A stretch of 64,000 nt of DNA, taken from positions 62,001 through 126,000 of the forward strand of contig NZ_WEGJ01000002.1 in assembly GCF_009604385.1 (NCBI RefSeq). Reading direction: 5' to 3'. Positions 42,986-52,546 of this stretch are shown here, piece by piece; positions within the stretch are counted from its first letter, which is position 1, and every line of letters begins with the position of its first letter. The notes under the pieces were generated by a model that saw only the letters and a list, made by a program, of their open reading frames with translations, did no database searches and had not been told where the DNA came from. Made by a program: the position numbers and the translations under genes. The DNA is from Streptomyces smaragdinus. GTDB lineage: Bacteria; Actinomycetota; Actinomycetes; Streptomycetales; Streptomycetaceae.

Positions 42986-44713
42986 ATGGCACGCTTCTGC
43001 GTCTGTCTCGCGCCGGAGACCGGGCACTCCGACGCCCACCTCGCCGCGATGGGCGCCCCCGCCCTCGCGCCCGGCCTCGCCCTGGTACGGGACGAACCCG
43101 GGCACGCCGACGGCCCGTTCGAGGCGCACGGGATGCGTGCCGTGGGCGAGGTCACCCTGCACAACCGCGCCGAGCTGCTCGCCGCCCTCGCCGCCGACGG
43201 CGCGCCCGCGCCCGACGGTGCCGGCGACGGTGAGCTGCTGCTGCGGTGCTGGGCCCGGCTCGGCGCCGGGGGCGTCGCGCTGGCCGAGGGCATGTTCGCG
43301 CTCGCCGTGCTCGACGGCGACGACCTGGTGCTGATCCGGGACCACGTCGGCGCCCGCACCCTGTTCTACGCCCGCGCCGCCGGTGCCTGGGCGGCCGGCA
43401 CCTCCCTGCGTACGCTGCGCCGCTGGCCCGCGCTGGGCACCCGGATGAACCTGTCGGCCGTACGCTCCTTCCTCACCTTCGCCTATCTCCCCGGTGACGA
43501 GACGCTGCTGGAGGGCGTACACGAGGTGCTGCCCGGCCGGGTGCTGCGGCTGGCGCCCGACGGGACGGCGGCCGAGACGGTCCACTGGGAGCCCCGCGAG
43601 CGGACCGGCGGACCCGGGGACCACGTCCTCACCCTGCGCGCCCTCCTGGAGGAGGCCACCGCGGCGCGGCTGCCGCAGGCGGAGCCGGTCGGGGTCCTGC
43701 TGTCCGGCGGCGTCGACAGCTCCCTGGTCACCGCGCTCGCCGCGAAGCTGCACCACCATCCGGTCCACACCTACTCCATCGCCTTCGGCGGCGAACTCCC
43801 CAACGAACTCGGCTACTCGGGCCTGGTCGCCGCCCACTGCCACACCCGGCACCGGATCCTGACGGTCTCCGGCGCGGCGGTCGCCGCCCGCCTCGCGGAC
43901 ACGGCCGCCCTCCTCGACAGCCCGGTCGGGGACCCGCTGACCGTGCCGAACCTGATGCTCGCCGAGGCCGTCGCGGGCGACGGGCTGACGACCGTACTCA
44001 ACGGCGAGGGCGGGGACCCGGTCTTCGGCGGGCCGAAGAACCTCCCGATGCTCGTCCAGGAGATGCACGCCGGAGACCCCGAAGAGCCCTGGTACGAGGA
44101 CCGGGCGACCGCCTATCTGCGCTCGTACCGCAAGTGCTGGACCGACCTCCCCGGCCTGCTGACGCCCGACGCGCTGTCCGCGCTGGAGTCCGCCCCCGTC
44201 CCGCAGCGCTTCGTCGAGCCCTATCTGACGGGCCCGGACCGGATGACGCACCTCCTCAACCAGCTGCTGCACTGCAATCTGCGGACCAAGGGCGCCCACC
44301 ACATCCTCACCAAGGTCGAACGCCTCACCGCCTCCCAGGGCCTGCTGGGCCTCGCCCCGCTCTTCGACCGCCGGGTGGTGGACCACGCCTTCGCCACCCC
44401 GCCGGAGCTCAAGCTCCGGGGCACGGCCGAGAAATGGGTGCTGAAGGAGGCCGTACGGGACCTGCTGCCCGCCACCGTCGTCGACCGGCCCAAGAGCGGG
44501 ATGCGGGTTCCCGTGCAGCAGTGGCTGAGCGGGCCGCTGCGCGAGCTGGGCCGTGAGCTGCTGACCGGCCGGGACGCCCGGCGGCGGGGGCTGTTCCGGC
44601 CGGACACCGTACGGACGTGGCTGCGCGGCGGCGGCACGCTGCTGCCGCGTCAGGGCGGGAAGCTGTGGCTCGTCCTCACGCTGGAGCTGTGGCTGCGGGC
44701 GTACGACCTGTGA
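42986..44713 (+). CDS. Asparagine-synthetase-like amide ligase lacking the glutaminase cysteine
   Basis: A 575-residue protein of the AsnB/beta-lactam-synthetase family. The C-terminal synthetase domain has an intact ATP PP-loop SGGVDSS at 240-246 and the LNGEGGDPVFGG block. The N-terminal Ntn domain is present, but the chain begins Met-Ala-Arg-Phe-Cys, so the catalytic Cys2 is missing and glutamine hydrolysis is not expected. As in beta-lactam synthetase, it may form an amide from an internal amine or free ammonia. It is in line with the cupin/TOPRIM-like genes and followed by an aldehyde dehydrogenase. Confidence 0.85.
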   Translation: MARFCVCLAPETGHSDAHLAAMGAPALAPGLALVRDEPGHADGPFEAHGMRAVGEVTLHNRAELLAALAADGAPAPDGAGDGELLLRCWARLGAGGVALAEGMFALAVLDGDDLVLIRDHVGARTLFYARAAGAWAAGTSLRTLRRWPALGTRMNLSAVRSFLTFAYLPGDETLLEGVHEVLPGRVLRLAPDGTAAETVHWEPRERTGGPGDHVLTLRALLEEATAARLPQAEPVGVLLSGGVDSSLVTALAAKLHHHPVHTYSIAFGGELPNELGYSGLVAAHCHTRHRILTVSGAAVAARLADTAALLDSPVGDPLTVPNLMLAEAVAGDGLTTVLNGEGGDPVFGGPKNLPMLVQEMHAGDPEEPWYEDRATAYLRSYRKCWTDLPGLLTPDALSALESAPVPQRFVEPYLTGPDRMTHLLNQLLHCNLRTKGAHHILTKVERLTASQGLLGLAPLFDRRVVDHAFATPPELKLRGTAEKWVLKEAVRDLLPATVVDRPKSGMRVPVQQWLSGPLRELGRELLTGRDARRRGLFRPDTVRTWLRGGGTLLPRQGGKLWLVLTLELWLRAYDL

Positions 44714-44738
44714 ACCGGACCTTGGAGGCGACCACACC

Positions 44739-46079
44739 GTGCAGACCACCCTCGTCGACCCCCGCACCGGCCGCGACCGGGGCACCGCCCCCGTCGGACG
44801 CGAGAGCGAGGCGCGGTCCGCCGTTGCAGCCGCCCGCGCCGCCCTGCCCGGCTGGCGCGGTCTCACCCCCGCGCAGCGGTCACGCCGGCTGGAGCGGCTC
44901 GCCGCACGGGTGGAGGAGCACGCCGCCGCCTTCGTCGCGGCGGAGGCCGCCGGGACCGGGAAGCCGGACAGCGAGACGGCGGGGGAGGTGGAGCAGGTCG
45001 CGGACCTCCTGCGGTTCTACGCCTCGGCCGTTCGCGCCCAGACGGTACCGGCGGCCGGACGGCTGGTCGACGGGCACGAGAGCTGGGTGCGGTGGGAGCC
45101 CCTGGGCGTCGTGGGGGTCGTCGTGCCCTGGAACTATCCGCTGCTGATGGCCGCCTGGCGGTGCGCTCCGGCCCTGGCCGCGGGCAACACGGTGGTGGCC
45201 AAGCCCGCCGAGACCACCCCGGACTCGCTGCTGCTCCTGGCCGGGCACGCCGCCGAGACGCTCGGCCCCGGCGTCCTCACCGCCCTGGCGGGCGACCGGC
45301 GCACCGGCCGGCTGCTGGTCGAGGCGGACGTCGACATGGTGGCGTTCACCGGCAGCGCGGCGGCCGGGGCCGACGTGGCCGCACGCGCCGCCGGGCGGCG
45401 GGTCAGCCTCGAGCTCGGCGGCAATGCTCCCGCGCTCGTCCTGCCGGACGCGCCCGACGACACCTGGGACCGGCTGGCCGCCGCCTGCACGTACAACACC
45501 GGCCAGAGCTGCGCCGCGCCCGCCCGGGTCATCACCCTGCGTTCGAACTACGAGCACGTGGTGGAGCGACTGGCCGCCGCGATACGGGAACGCCTCGCCG
45601 GACGGGACTTCGGGCCGCTCAACAACCCGGACCAGGTGGCCCGCTACGACGGCATCGTCGCGGCCTCCGCCGCCGGCCGGACCTTCGCGGCGGACATCGC
45701 CCCGGGGCCGGGCGAGGAGAACGGCTTCTGGCGTCCCGCCCGGGTCCTGGCCGACCTGCCCGACGACGACCCGGCGGTGGTGGAGGAGGTCTTCGGCCCG
45801 CTGCTCACCGTGCAGCGGGCCGGGGACCCGGACGCGGCCGTGGCGCTGGCGGGCGGGGTCCCGCAGGCGCTGGCGGCGAGTGTGTGGACCCGTGACCTGG
45901 CCACGGGGCTGGAGCTCGCCGGGCGGCTGAACGCGGGGGAAGTCTGGCTCAACTGCCACCTCGTGCAGACCGCCGAGCTCCCGCACGGCGGCCGGGGCGC
46001 CTCCGGCCACGGCACGGACCTGAGCACGCTGGCCCTGCCCGAGTACCAGCGGCCCAAGACGGTCACCGCCAGGCTCTGA
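44739..46079 (+). CDS. Aldehyde dehydrogenase
   Basis: A 446-residue NAD(P)-dependent aldehyde dehydrogenase, somewhat short for the family. It contains GVVVPWNYPLLMAAW, the catalytic Glu block LELGGNAP and the catalytic Cys in NTGQSCAAPAR. It starts with GTG 25 bases after the ligase stop, so the two are probably cotranscribed. Together they could oxidise an aldehyde to an acid and then amidate it, but the substrate is unknown. Confidence 0.9.
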   Translation: MQTTLVDPRTGRDRGTAPVGRESEARSAVAAARAALPGWRGLTPAQRSRRLERLAARVEEHAAAFVAAEAAGTGKPDSETAGEVEQVADLLRFYASAVRAQTVPAAGRLVDGHESWVRWEPLGVVGVVVPWNYPLLMAAWRCAPALAAGNTVVAKPAETTPDSLLLLAGHAAETLGPGVLTALAGDRRTGRLLVEADVDMVAFTGSAAAGADVAARAAGRRVSLELGGNAPALVLPDAPDDTWDRLAAACTYNTGQSCAAPARVITLRSNYEHVVERLAAAIRERLAGRDFGPLNNPDQVARYDGIVAASAAGRTFAADIAPGPGEENGFWRPARVLADLPDDDPAVVEEVFGPLLTVQRAGDPDAAVALAGGVPQALAASVWTRDLATGLELAGRLNAGEVWLNCHLVQTAELPHGGRGASGHGTDLSTLALPEYQRPKTVTARL

Positions 46080-46082
46080 CGC

Positions 46083-46919
46083 TCAGGCCTCCACCGGCCG
46101 CCAGCCCGCCACCGGGCCGGGGTTCGCGGGGTCCGCCGGGGTGACCCAGAAGGCCTCGCCCCGCTCGGCGCTGAAGTGGGCGCCCGTACGTCCGTCGCCG
46201 GAGGAGCGGCCCGTCAGCCGGCGGCCGATCCACGGGCCCAGGTGCTTGCGGGCGAACGCCAGGTCGCTGCGGCGGCGCGCCGTCCAGCCGGGGCGGGCGG
46301 CGGGGGGCAGCGGGGTGGTCCAGTCGTCCTGAGCGGGCAGGCCCAGGCGCTGCCAGACGGCCTCGGCGACGCGGCGGTGGCCCTCGGCGGTCAGATGCAG
46401 CCGGTCCTCGTCCCACATCCGGGGGTCGCCCAGGTGGTCGCCCGCGTACAGGTCCACGACCAGCGCGCCGTGCCGGTCCGCCAGCGCGTCGATGAAGTCG
46501 AACAGCTCTTCCATCCGGGGCCGGAAGCGCTCCATCACCGGTCCCTGGCGGCCGGGGCTGCGCATCAGCACCAGCCGCTTGCACGAGGGCCGCAGCGTCT
46601 CCACGGCCTGCTCCAGCCGCGCCGTGACCCGGCCCATGTCGCACTTGGGCCGCAGCGCGTCGTTCAGGCCGCCGACCAGCGTGACGACGTCGGCGCCCAT
46701 GGCGGCGGCCGTCGGCACCTGGTCCTCGACGATCTGGCCGATCAGCTTCCCGCGGACGGCGAGATTGGCGTACCGGAAGCCGGGGGAGCGGGCCGCGAGC
46801 CGGCCGGCCAGGACATCGGCCCAGCCCCGGTAGTTTCCGTCGGGCAGCAGGTCCGACATGCCCTCGGTGAACGAGTCGCCGACCGCGACAAGGCTGGTGT
46901 ATCGAGCATCTATCTCCAT
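46083..46919 (-). CDS. SGNH/GDSL hydrolase
   Basis: A 278-residue esterase/lipase-like hydrolase. Catalytic Ser is in AVGDSFTEG near residue 15, Gly in the NLAVRGK block, Asn in GGLNDALR, and Asp-His in DRLHLTAEGH. No signal peptide is seen. The ATG at 46919 gives the family start; the frame continues upstream into the CNNM gene. It is the last gene of a three-gene operon and converges on the aldehyde dehydrogenase with only 3 bases between. Confidence 0.9.
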   Translation of the reverse strand: MEIDARYTSLVAVGDSFTEGMSDLLPDGNYRGWADVLAGRLAARSPGFRYANLAVRGKLIGQIVEDQVPTAAAMGADVVTLVGGLNDALRPKCDMGRVTARLEQAVETLRPSCKRLVLMRSPGRQGPVMERFRPRMEELFDFIDALADRHGALVVDLYAGDHLGDPRMWDEDRLHLTAEGHRRVAEAVWQRLGLPAQDDWTTPLPPAARPGWTARRRSDLAFARKHLGPWIGRRLTGRSSGDGRTGAHFSAERGEAFWVTPADPANPGPVAGWRPVEA

Positions 46920-46932
46920 GGCGTGGTCGATT

Positions 46933-47949
46933 TTACGCCGTCTGCCCGACGAGCTCACGCAAGACGTCCTCCATGGTCACCATGCCCGCCGGCCGGTCCT
47001 CGTCGTCCGTGACCGCCGCCAGGTGCGTGCGGCTGCGGCGCATCGCGGTGAGCACGTCGTCCAGCGGGGTGCTCGCCCGTACCCGGGCGATCGGCCGCAT
47101 GGCGCTCACCGGGAACGGCAGATCGCGCGGGGAGCGGTCCAGGGCGTCCTTGACGTGCAGATAGCCGAAGACCCGGCCGCGCTCGTCCGCCACCGGGAAG
47201 CGGGAGAACCCCGAGCGCGCGGACAGCAGCTCCAGCTCCTCGGGCGTGATCCCGAAGCGCGCCGACACCACCCGCCCCGGCGGCAGCGCGATCTCCCGCA
47301 CCGGCCGGCGCCCCAGCTCCAGGGCGTCCTGCAGCCGCTCGCGGGCCTTCTCGTCGATCAGCCCGGCCTCGCCGGAGTCCCGGACGATCCGCGCCAGCTC
47401 GTCGTCGGAGAACGTCGCCGAGACCTCGTCCTTCGGCTCCACCCGCAGCAGCCGCAGGAGGCGGTTCGCGATCGCGTTCACCAGGAAGACGACCGGACGC
47501 AGCGCCCGTGTCATGGCCACCAGCGGCGGTCCCAGCAGCAGCGCCGTGCGCACCGGCTCCGCCAGCGCCACGTTCTTCGGCACCATCTCGCCGCACAGCA
47601 TGTGCAGGTACGTCGCCACGGTCAGGGCGATCACGAACGAGATCGGATGCACCAGTCCGTGCGGCACGCCCACGGCGTCGAACACCGGCTCGAGCAGATG
47701 CGCGATCGCCGGCTCCGCCACGATGCCGAGCACCAGGGTGCACAGCGTGATGCCGAGCTGGGCCGTGGCCAGCAGCGGGGACAGATGCCGCAGCCCCCAC
47801 AGCACCTGGCGGCCGCGCCGGTCGCCGGCCTGCGCGTGCGGTTCGATCTGGCTGCGGCGCACCGAGATCATTGCGAACTCGGCGCCCACGAAGAACGCGT
47901 TGACGACCAGCGTCAGCACACCGGTCAGCAGTTGCAGTGCGGTGGTCAT
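46933..47949 (-). CDS. CNNM/CBS-domain membrane protein, short form
   Basis: A 338-residue CNNM (DUF21) family protein. The N-terminal membrane domain has about four helices including FFVGAEFAMISVRRSQIE and GEMVPKNVALAEP. Paired CBS domains follow at about 200-330, and there is no CorC-type C-terminal domain. Relatives are implicated in magnesium and cobalt efflux. The start overlaps the stop of the longer homologue by 4 bases (ATGA), so the two likely act together. Confidence 0.9.
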   Translation of the reverse strand: MTTALQLLTGVLTLVVNAFFVGAEFAMISVRRSQIEPHAQAGDRRGRQVLWGLRHLSPLLATAQLGITLCTLVLGIVAEPAIAHLLEPVFDAVGVPHGLVHPISFVIALTVATYLHMLCGEMVPKNVALAEPVRTALLLGPPLVAMTRALRPVVFLVNAIANRLLRLLRVEPKDEVSATFSDDELARIVRDSGEAGLIDEKARERLQDALELGRRPVREIALPPGRVVSARFGITPEELELLSARSGFSRFPVADERGRVFGYLHVKDALDRSPRDLPFPVSAMRPIARVRASTPLDDVLTAMRRSRTHLAAVTDDEDRPAGMVTMEDVLRELVGQTA

Positions 47950-49292
47950 CGCTCCCCGTCCCGTTCGTCCCCGGTCCCGTCGCCGCGCGGCGGCGGCGCG
48001 TGCAGCAGCAGCCGGGCGGCGCGCCGCCCTCTCGCGTCGACGACCTCGATCGCCCAGCCTTCGACGAGCACCCGGTCGCCGTCGTTCGGGATGCGCCCCA
48101 GATAGGTGGCGACGAGGCCGGCGAGGGTCTCGTACGGGCCCTGCGGGGTGCGCAGGCCGATCGCCTCGAGCTGGTCGGGGCGGACGGCGCCGTCGGCGTC
48201 GTAGGTCTGCCGTCCGTCGCTGTCCGTGCCGGTGGGCACCAGGTCGGAGGTCTCGTGCGGGTCGTGCTCGTCGCGGACCTCGCCGACGACCTCCTCGACG
48301 ATGTCCTCCAGCGTCACCACGCCGGCCGTGCCGCCGTACTCGTCGATCACGACGGCCATCGAGCGTTTGCTGGACAGCCGGTCGAGCAGCCGGTCGACGG
48401 TGAGCGTCTCGGGGACCAGCACCGGCTCGCGCAGCAGCTCGCCGACCGGCAGATACGGGCGGCGCTCGGCGGGCACCGCCAGCACGTCCTTGATGTGCGC
48501 GAAGCCGACGACGGTGTCGAGGGAGCCCCGGTAGACGGGGAAGCGCGACAGTCCGGTGGCGCGGGTGGCGTTGGCGACGTCCTCGGCCGTGGTCTGGATG
48601 TCCAGCGCGGTGACCTGCACCCGCGGGGTCATCACGTTCTCGGCGGTCAGGGCGGACAGATTGAGCGTACGGACGAACAGCTCCGCGGTGTCCGCCTCCA
48701 GGGAGCCCTCCTGGGCGGAGTGCCGGGCGAGGGCGACGAGTTCCTGCGGGCTGCGCGCGGAGGCCAGCTCCTCGGCGGGCTCCAGGCCCAGGAGGCGCAG
48801 GACGCGGTTGGCGGTGTTGTTGAGCCAGTGGATGAACGGGCCGAACGCGGCGCTGAAGCCGCGCTGGAACGTCGCGACGTGCCGGGCGACGGGCAGCGGG
48901 CGGGAGATCGCCCAGTTCTTCGGCACCAGTTCGCCGACGATCATCAGTACGAGCGTGGACAGCGCGGTGCCCAGGGCGAGCGCGGTGCCCGGCGCCGCCG
49001 AACGGGGGATGCCGGCGGCGGTCAGCGGTCCCTCGATCAGCTTGGCGACGGACGGCTCGGCGAGCATGCCGACGACGAGGTTGGTGACCGTGATGCCCAG
49101 CTGTGCGCCGGAGAGCTGGAAGGTGAGGCCGCGTACGGCCTTCAGGGCGCTCTCCGCGCCCCGCTCACCGCGCTCGACGGCTTCTTCGAGTTCGCTGCGT
49201 TCGACGGTGGTCAGGGAGAACTCGGCGGCGACGAAGAGCCCGCAGGCCAGGCAGAGCGCCAGGGCCAGGGCCAGCAGCAGGACTTCCGTCAT
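47946..49292 (-). CDS. CNNM/CBS-domain membrane protein with CorC_HlyC domain
   Basis: A 448-residue full-length CNNM protein of the hemolysin C/MpfA type. The DUF21 membrane domain (AAEFSLTTVERSELE, GELVPKNWAISRP) is followed by two CBS motifs (VMTPRVQV, VIDEYGGTAGVVTLEDIVEEVVG) and a C-terminal CorC_HlyC domain (GRIPNDGDRVLVEGWAIEVV). The probable role is Mg2+ export. It is the first gene of the operon that continues to the short homologue and the GDSL hydrolase. Confidence 0.92.
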   Translation of the reverse strand: MTEVLLLALALALCLACGLFVAAEFSLTTVERSELEEAVERGERGAESALKAVRGLTFQLSGAQLGITVTNLVVGMLAEPSVAKLIEGPLTAAGIPRSAAPGTALALGTALSTLVLMIVGELVPKNWAISRPLPVARHVATFQRGFSAAFGPFIHWLNNTANRVLRLLGLEPAEELASARSPQELVALARHSAQEGSLEADTAELFVRTLNLSALTAENVMTPRVQVTALDIQTTAEDVANATRATGLSRFPVYRGSLDTVVGFAHIKDVLAVPAERRPYLPVGELLREPVLVPETLTVDRLLDRLSSKRSMAVVIDEYGGTAGVVTLEDIVEEVVGEVRDEHDPHETSDLVPTGTDSDGRQTYDADGAVRPDQLEAIGLRTPQGPYETLAGLVATYLGRIPNDGDRVLVEGWAIEVVDARGRRAARLLLHAPPPRGDGTGDERDGER

Positions 49293-49475
49293 CGGACCAC
49301 CACCTCCCCATGATCGGGCACGGTGGGCGGGCGGCTACCGGGGGGCTCGTCCATCAGGGGACGCTCACACCTTTCTGCGGGGTCTCGTCCGTGTGGTGCT
49401 GCTGGACGCCCCATGGTAAAGGAAGGGCAAAGCGGCGGCCGGACCCGGCCCGGGGAGACGGCCGCCGTGCGGGAC

Positions 49476-49898
49476 TCAGACGAACGGCTTCACCCAGCGC
49501 CGCCAGTGGTCCTCGCGGACGTATCCGGCGGCGCCCCACGCCCGGTGCGCCACCTCGTTGCGCTCCAGCACCATCGCGTCGCCGCGCCGTCCGCCCAGGG
49601 CGGTGAACCGCTCCTCGGCGGCCCGCAGCAGCGCGGCGGAGACTCCCCGGCGGCGCATGTCCGGCCGTACCGCCAGCCGGTAGAGCGAGCACCGCCAGCC
49701 GTCGAACCCGGCGATCACCGTGCCGACGAGGTCGCCGTCCCGCTCCGCCAGCAGCAGCGCCTCGGGGTCGCGGCGGATGAGGGCCGTGACCCCCGCGATG
49801 TCGTCGCTGACGCTCGTCCCCTCGGCGGCGGTCCGCCAGAAGGCGAGCACGTCCGCCGCCTCGTCGACCCCGGCATGTCTGATCAGCAGATCGTTCAT
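49476..49898 (-). CDS. GNAT acetyltransferase
   Basis: A 140-residue single-domain GNAT enzyme. It contains AVRPDMRRRGVSAALLRAAEERF, the acetyl-CoA loop, and LERNEVAHRAWGAAGY near the C-terminus. ATGs at 49898 and 49907 are both possible, and neither has a clear ribosome site. The gap to the CNNM gene (49293-49475) shows no gene. The substrate is unknown. Confidence 0.85.
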   Translation of the reverse strand: MNDLLIRHAGVDEAADVLAFWRTAAEGTSVSDDIAGVTALIRRDPEALLLAERDGDLVGTVIAGFDGWRCSLYRLAVRPDMRRRGVSAALLRAAEERFTALGGRRGDAMVLERNEVAHRAWGAAGYVREDHWRRWVKPFV

Positions 49899-49968
49899 GG
49901 CGGGCATCCCATCACCGGCCGTACGCGCACGTCGAACGGGTTTCACCCCGTGGAACGGCGCCGCGCCG

Positions 49969-52536
49969 TCACTCGTGGGCGATGGCGGCCAGGACGTTGA
50001 GCCGGGCCGCGCGCAGCGCCGGCAGCAGCGCGGCGGCCAGCCCGACCACCACGGAGCCCAGCACCACCGCGAGGACCGTGCCCCACGGCACGGCGAACGC
50101 CCGCAGCCCCTCCAGCGCCAGCACCCGCCACAGGGCCACGCCCCACACCAGCCCCAGCCCGAGGCCCAGCACCGCCCCGAACACGGCGATCACCACGGAC
50201 TCCAGCCGGATCATCCGCCGCAGCTGCCGGCGCGACAGCCCGATCGCCCGCAGCAGCCCGATCTCCCGGGTCCGCTCCACCACCGACAGCGCCAGGGTGT
50301 TGACCACCCCGAGCACCGCGATGACGATCGCCAGCCCCAGCAGCGCGTACACGAGATACAGCAGCACGGATATCTGCTGCCGCACCAGATCCTTGAAGTC
50401 CGCCTGGTCCCGCACCGCGACCTGCGGATACGTCTCGAGCGCCGTCTCCAGCCGGGACCGCAGCCCCTCCGTGCCGGTGCCGTCCGCGGCGTTCAGCATC
50501 ACGGCGCTGTCCTGCCCGCCCGGCTGATACCGCTCCAGCGTCCCGATGCCCAGATAGAAGCCGCCCCCGGCGTTGAAGCTCTCCGACTCCTGGCTGCTCA
50601 GCGCACCCACGGTGAGCCGGGCCCGCCGTCCGTCGGCGAACTGCACGGGGAGGACACTGCCGACACGTATCCCGTGCTTGTCGGCGTACTCCTTCTGCAG
50701 CCCCACATGTCCTGGCGCCAGCGCCGCCGCGGTGTCACCGGCGGCGTACTCCAGCTTGAACACCTTGTCGAGCTCCGGGTCGTACGCGCCCAGCGGCGTC
50801 CGCACCCGCTCGCCGTCGGGCAGCGTCAGCCGCGCGGTGGCATACCGCTGGCGGACCGTCAGCCCGACCCCCGGGACGTCCCGCACCCGGTCGGTGATCT
50901 CCCGGGGGAAGGGGCCGAAGCTGCTGCCGCCGACCACGAAGTCGGCGCCCAGCGACCGGTCGATCTCGTTGTCCACGGATTTCGTCATCGACGCCCCGGC
51001 GATCGACATCCCGCCCACCAGCGCCAGCCCCACCATCAGCGCCGAGGCGGTGGCGCCCGTGCGCCGGGGATTGCGCAGGGCGTTGCGCTGGCTCATCGCG
51101 CCGACCGAACCGAACACCCGGGGGAACGCCCCGCCCAGCACCCGGATCACCGGGCGCACCAGCAGCGGTCCCGCGATCACCGTGGCGATCAGGGTGAGCA
51201 CGATCCCCAGCACCAGCCACAGCGAGGCGGTCGACGTGTCCCCGTTGCGCGCGCACGCCACCAGCGCCGCCGCGCCTCCCGCCGCCACCACGGCGCCGGC
51301 CACGGCCCGCAGCCGCAGCGGCCGGCCGACCCCGGCGACCTCGGCGTCCGCCAGCGCCGCCATCGGCGACACCCGCGCCGCCCGCCGGGCCGGCAGACAG
51401 GCGGCGAGGAACGTCACGCCCAGCCCCACCACGTAGGCGGCCAGCGGGGTGGTCCAGCCGACGACCATCTCCGCAGCGTCGAGGTTCATGCCGAGCAGCC
51501 CCATCAGCCTGATCAGCCCCGCCGCCAGGCCCACCCCGGCCACCAGCCCCAGCGTGGAGCCGGTCAGCCCGAGCAGCAGCGCCTCCGTGAGCACCGAGCG
51601 CTGCACCTGGCGGCGGTCCGCGCCGAGCGCCCGCAGCAGCCCCAGCTCGCGCGTGCGCTGGGCGATCAGCATGGAGAAGGTGTTGACGATCAGGAAGATG
51701 CCGACGAGGACGGCGATCCCGGCGAAGCCCACCATCACGTACTTGATGATGTCCAGGAACCCGCCGAGCTCCTCCGTCGCCGTCTTGGCCTGCTCGTCCG
51801 CCGTCTTCACCGAGAACCGGGGGCCGACGGCCGCCGCCACCCGCTGCTTGAGCTCGTCGTCGGAGACCCCGGGCGCGGCGTCCAGGGAGACCGACGTGAC
51901 CGCGTCCGGGCGGCCGATCAGCTTCTCCTGCGCCGCCGGGGTCTCCATGAAGATCAGCGTGGCGCCGGGGTTGGTCGTGGTGAACGCGGCGAACCCGACG
52001 ACCCGCGCCTCGAACGAACCCGGCGCGGCGATCACCCGCAGCGTGTCGCCGATCGCCACGTCCTTGCGGTCGGCGGTGTCCCGGTCGAGGAGGATCTCAC
52101 CCGGGCCGCGCGGCTCGCGTCCGCCGGCGAGCTCGACCACGCTGTGGCCGGTCCGCTGCCAGTTGACGGCCATGGTCGGCGGGCCCGTCGTCGGACCGAC
52201 CGCCTCGCCCCGCCGGTCGACCAGGGTGATGTTCCGCACCTCGACGTCGAGATGGGCGGCGGCCACCCCCGGGACACCGGCCACGTCCGCGCGCAGCGCC
52301 GCGGGCACGACGGGGATCAGGCCGCCGTAGATCCCCTGCGCCTCCGTGAACTCCTGCCGGGGCTCGACCGATACGTCGGCGGCGCTGGACTCGAAGAGCC
52401 GGTCGAAGGTCCGGCTCACCGTGTCCGAGAAGATCAGGCTGCCGGCCACGAAGGCCACCGACAGCAGCACCGCCAGCGCGGACAGCAGCATCCGGCCCCG
52501 GTGCGCGAGGAAGCTGCGCAGTGTCGCTCTCAGCAC
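49969..52536 (-). CDS. MacB/FtsX-type ABC permease
   Basis: An 855-residue double FtsX permease. The N-terminal helix (RMLLSALAVLLSVAFVAG) and a large periplasmic MacB-core region are followed by two FtsX blocks: residues about 250-400 (RTRELGLLRALGADRRQVQR) and about 720-850 (RTREIGLLRAIGLSRRQLRR), separated by a second extracytoplasmic region. It starts with GTG and is preceded by GGGAG. Paired with the ATPase at 52547. Such systems move lipids or peptides using mechanotransmission. Confidence 0.93.
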   Translation of the reverse strand: MLRATLRSFLAHRGRMLLSALAVLLSVAFVAGSLIFSDTVSRTFDRLFESSAADVSVEPRQEFTEAQGIYGGLIPVVPAALRADVAGVPGVAAAHLDVEVRNITLVDRRGEAVGPTTGPPTMAVNWQRTGHSVVELAGGREPRGPGEILLDRDTADRKDVAIGDTLRVIAAPGSFEARVVGFAAFTTTNPGATLIFMETPAAQEKLIGRPDAVTSVSLDAAPGVSDDELKQRVAAAVGPRFSVKTADEQAKTATEELGGFLDIIKYVMVGFAGIAVLVGIFLIVNTFSMLIAQRTRELGLLRALGADRRQVQRSVLTEALLLGLTGSTLGLVAGVGLAAGLIRLMGLLGMNLDAAEMVVGWTTPLAAYVVGLGVTFLAACLPARRAARVSPMAALADAEVAGVGRPLRLRAVAGAVVAAGGAAALVACARNGDTSTASLWLVLGIVLTLIATVIAGPLLVRPVIRVLGGAFPRVFGSVGAMSQRNALRNPRRTGATASALMVGLALVGGMSIAGASMTKSVDNEIDRSLGADFVVGGSSFGPFPREITDRVRDVPGVGLTVRQRYATARLTLPDGERVRTPLGAYDPELDKVFKLEYAAGDTAAALAPGHVGLQKEYADKHGIRVGSVLPVQFADGRRARLTVGALSSQESESFNAGGGFYLGIGTLERYQPGGQDSAVMLNAADGTGTEGLRSRLETALETYPQVAVRDQADFKDLVRQQISVLLYLVYALLGLAIVIAVLGVVNTLALSVVERTREIGLLRAIGLSRRQLRRMIRLESVVIAVFGAVLGLGLGLVWGVALWRVLALEGLRAFAVPWGTVLAVVLGSVVVGLAAALLPALRAARLNVLAAIAHE

Positions 52537-52546
52537 GCGGGCTCCC

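Noticed and set aside
49293..49475. Small gene between the CNNM operon and the GNAT gene
   Set aside because: Only short shadow frames; no ribosome site or recognisable protein.
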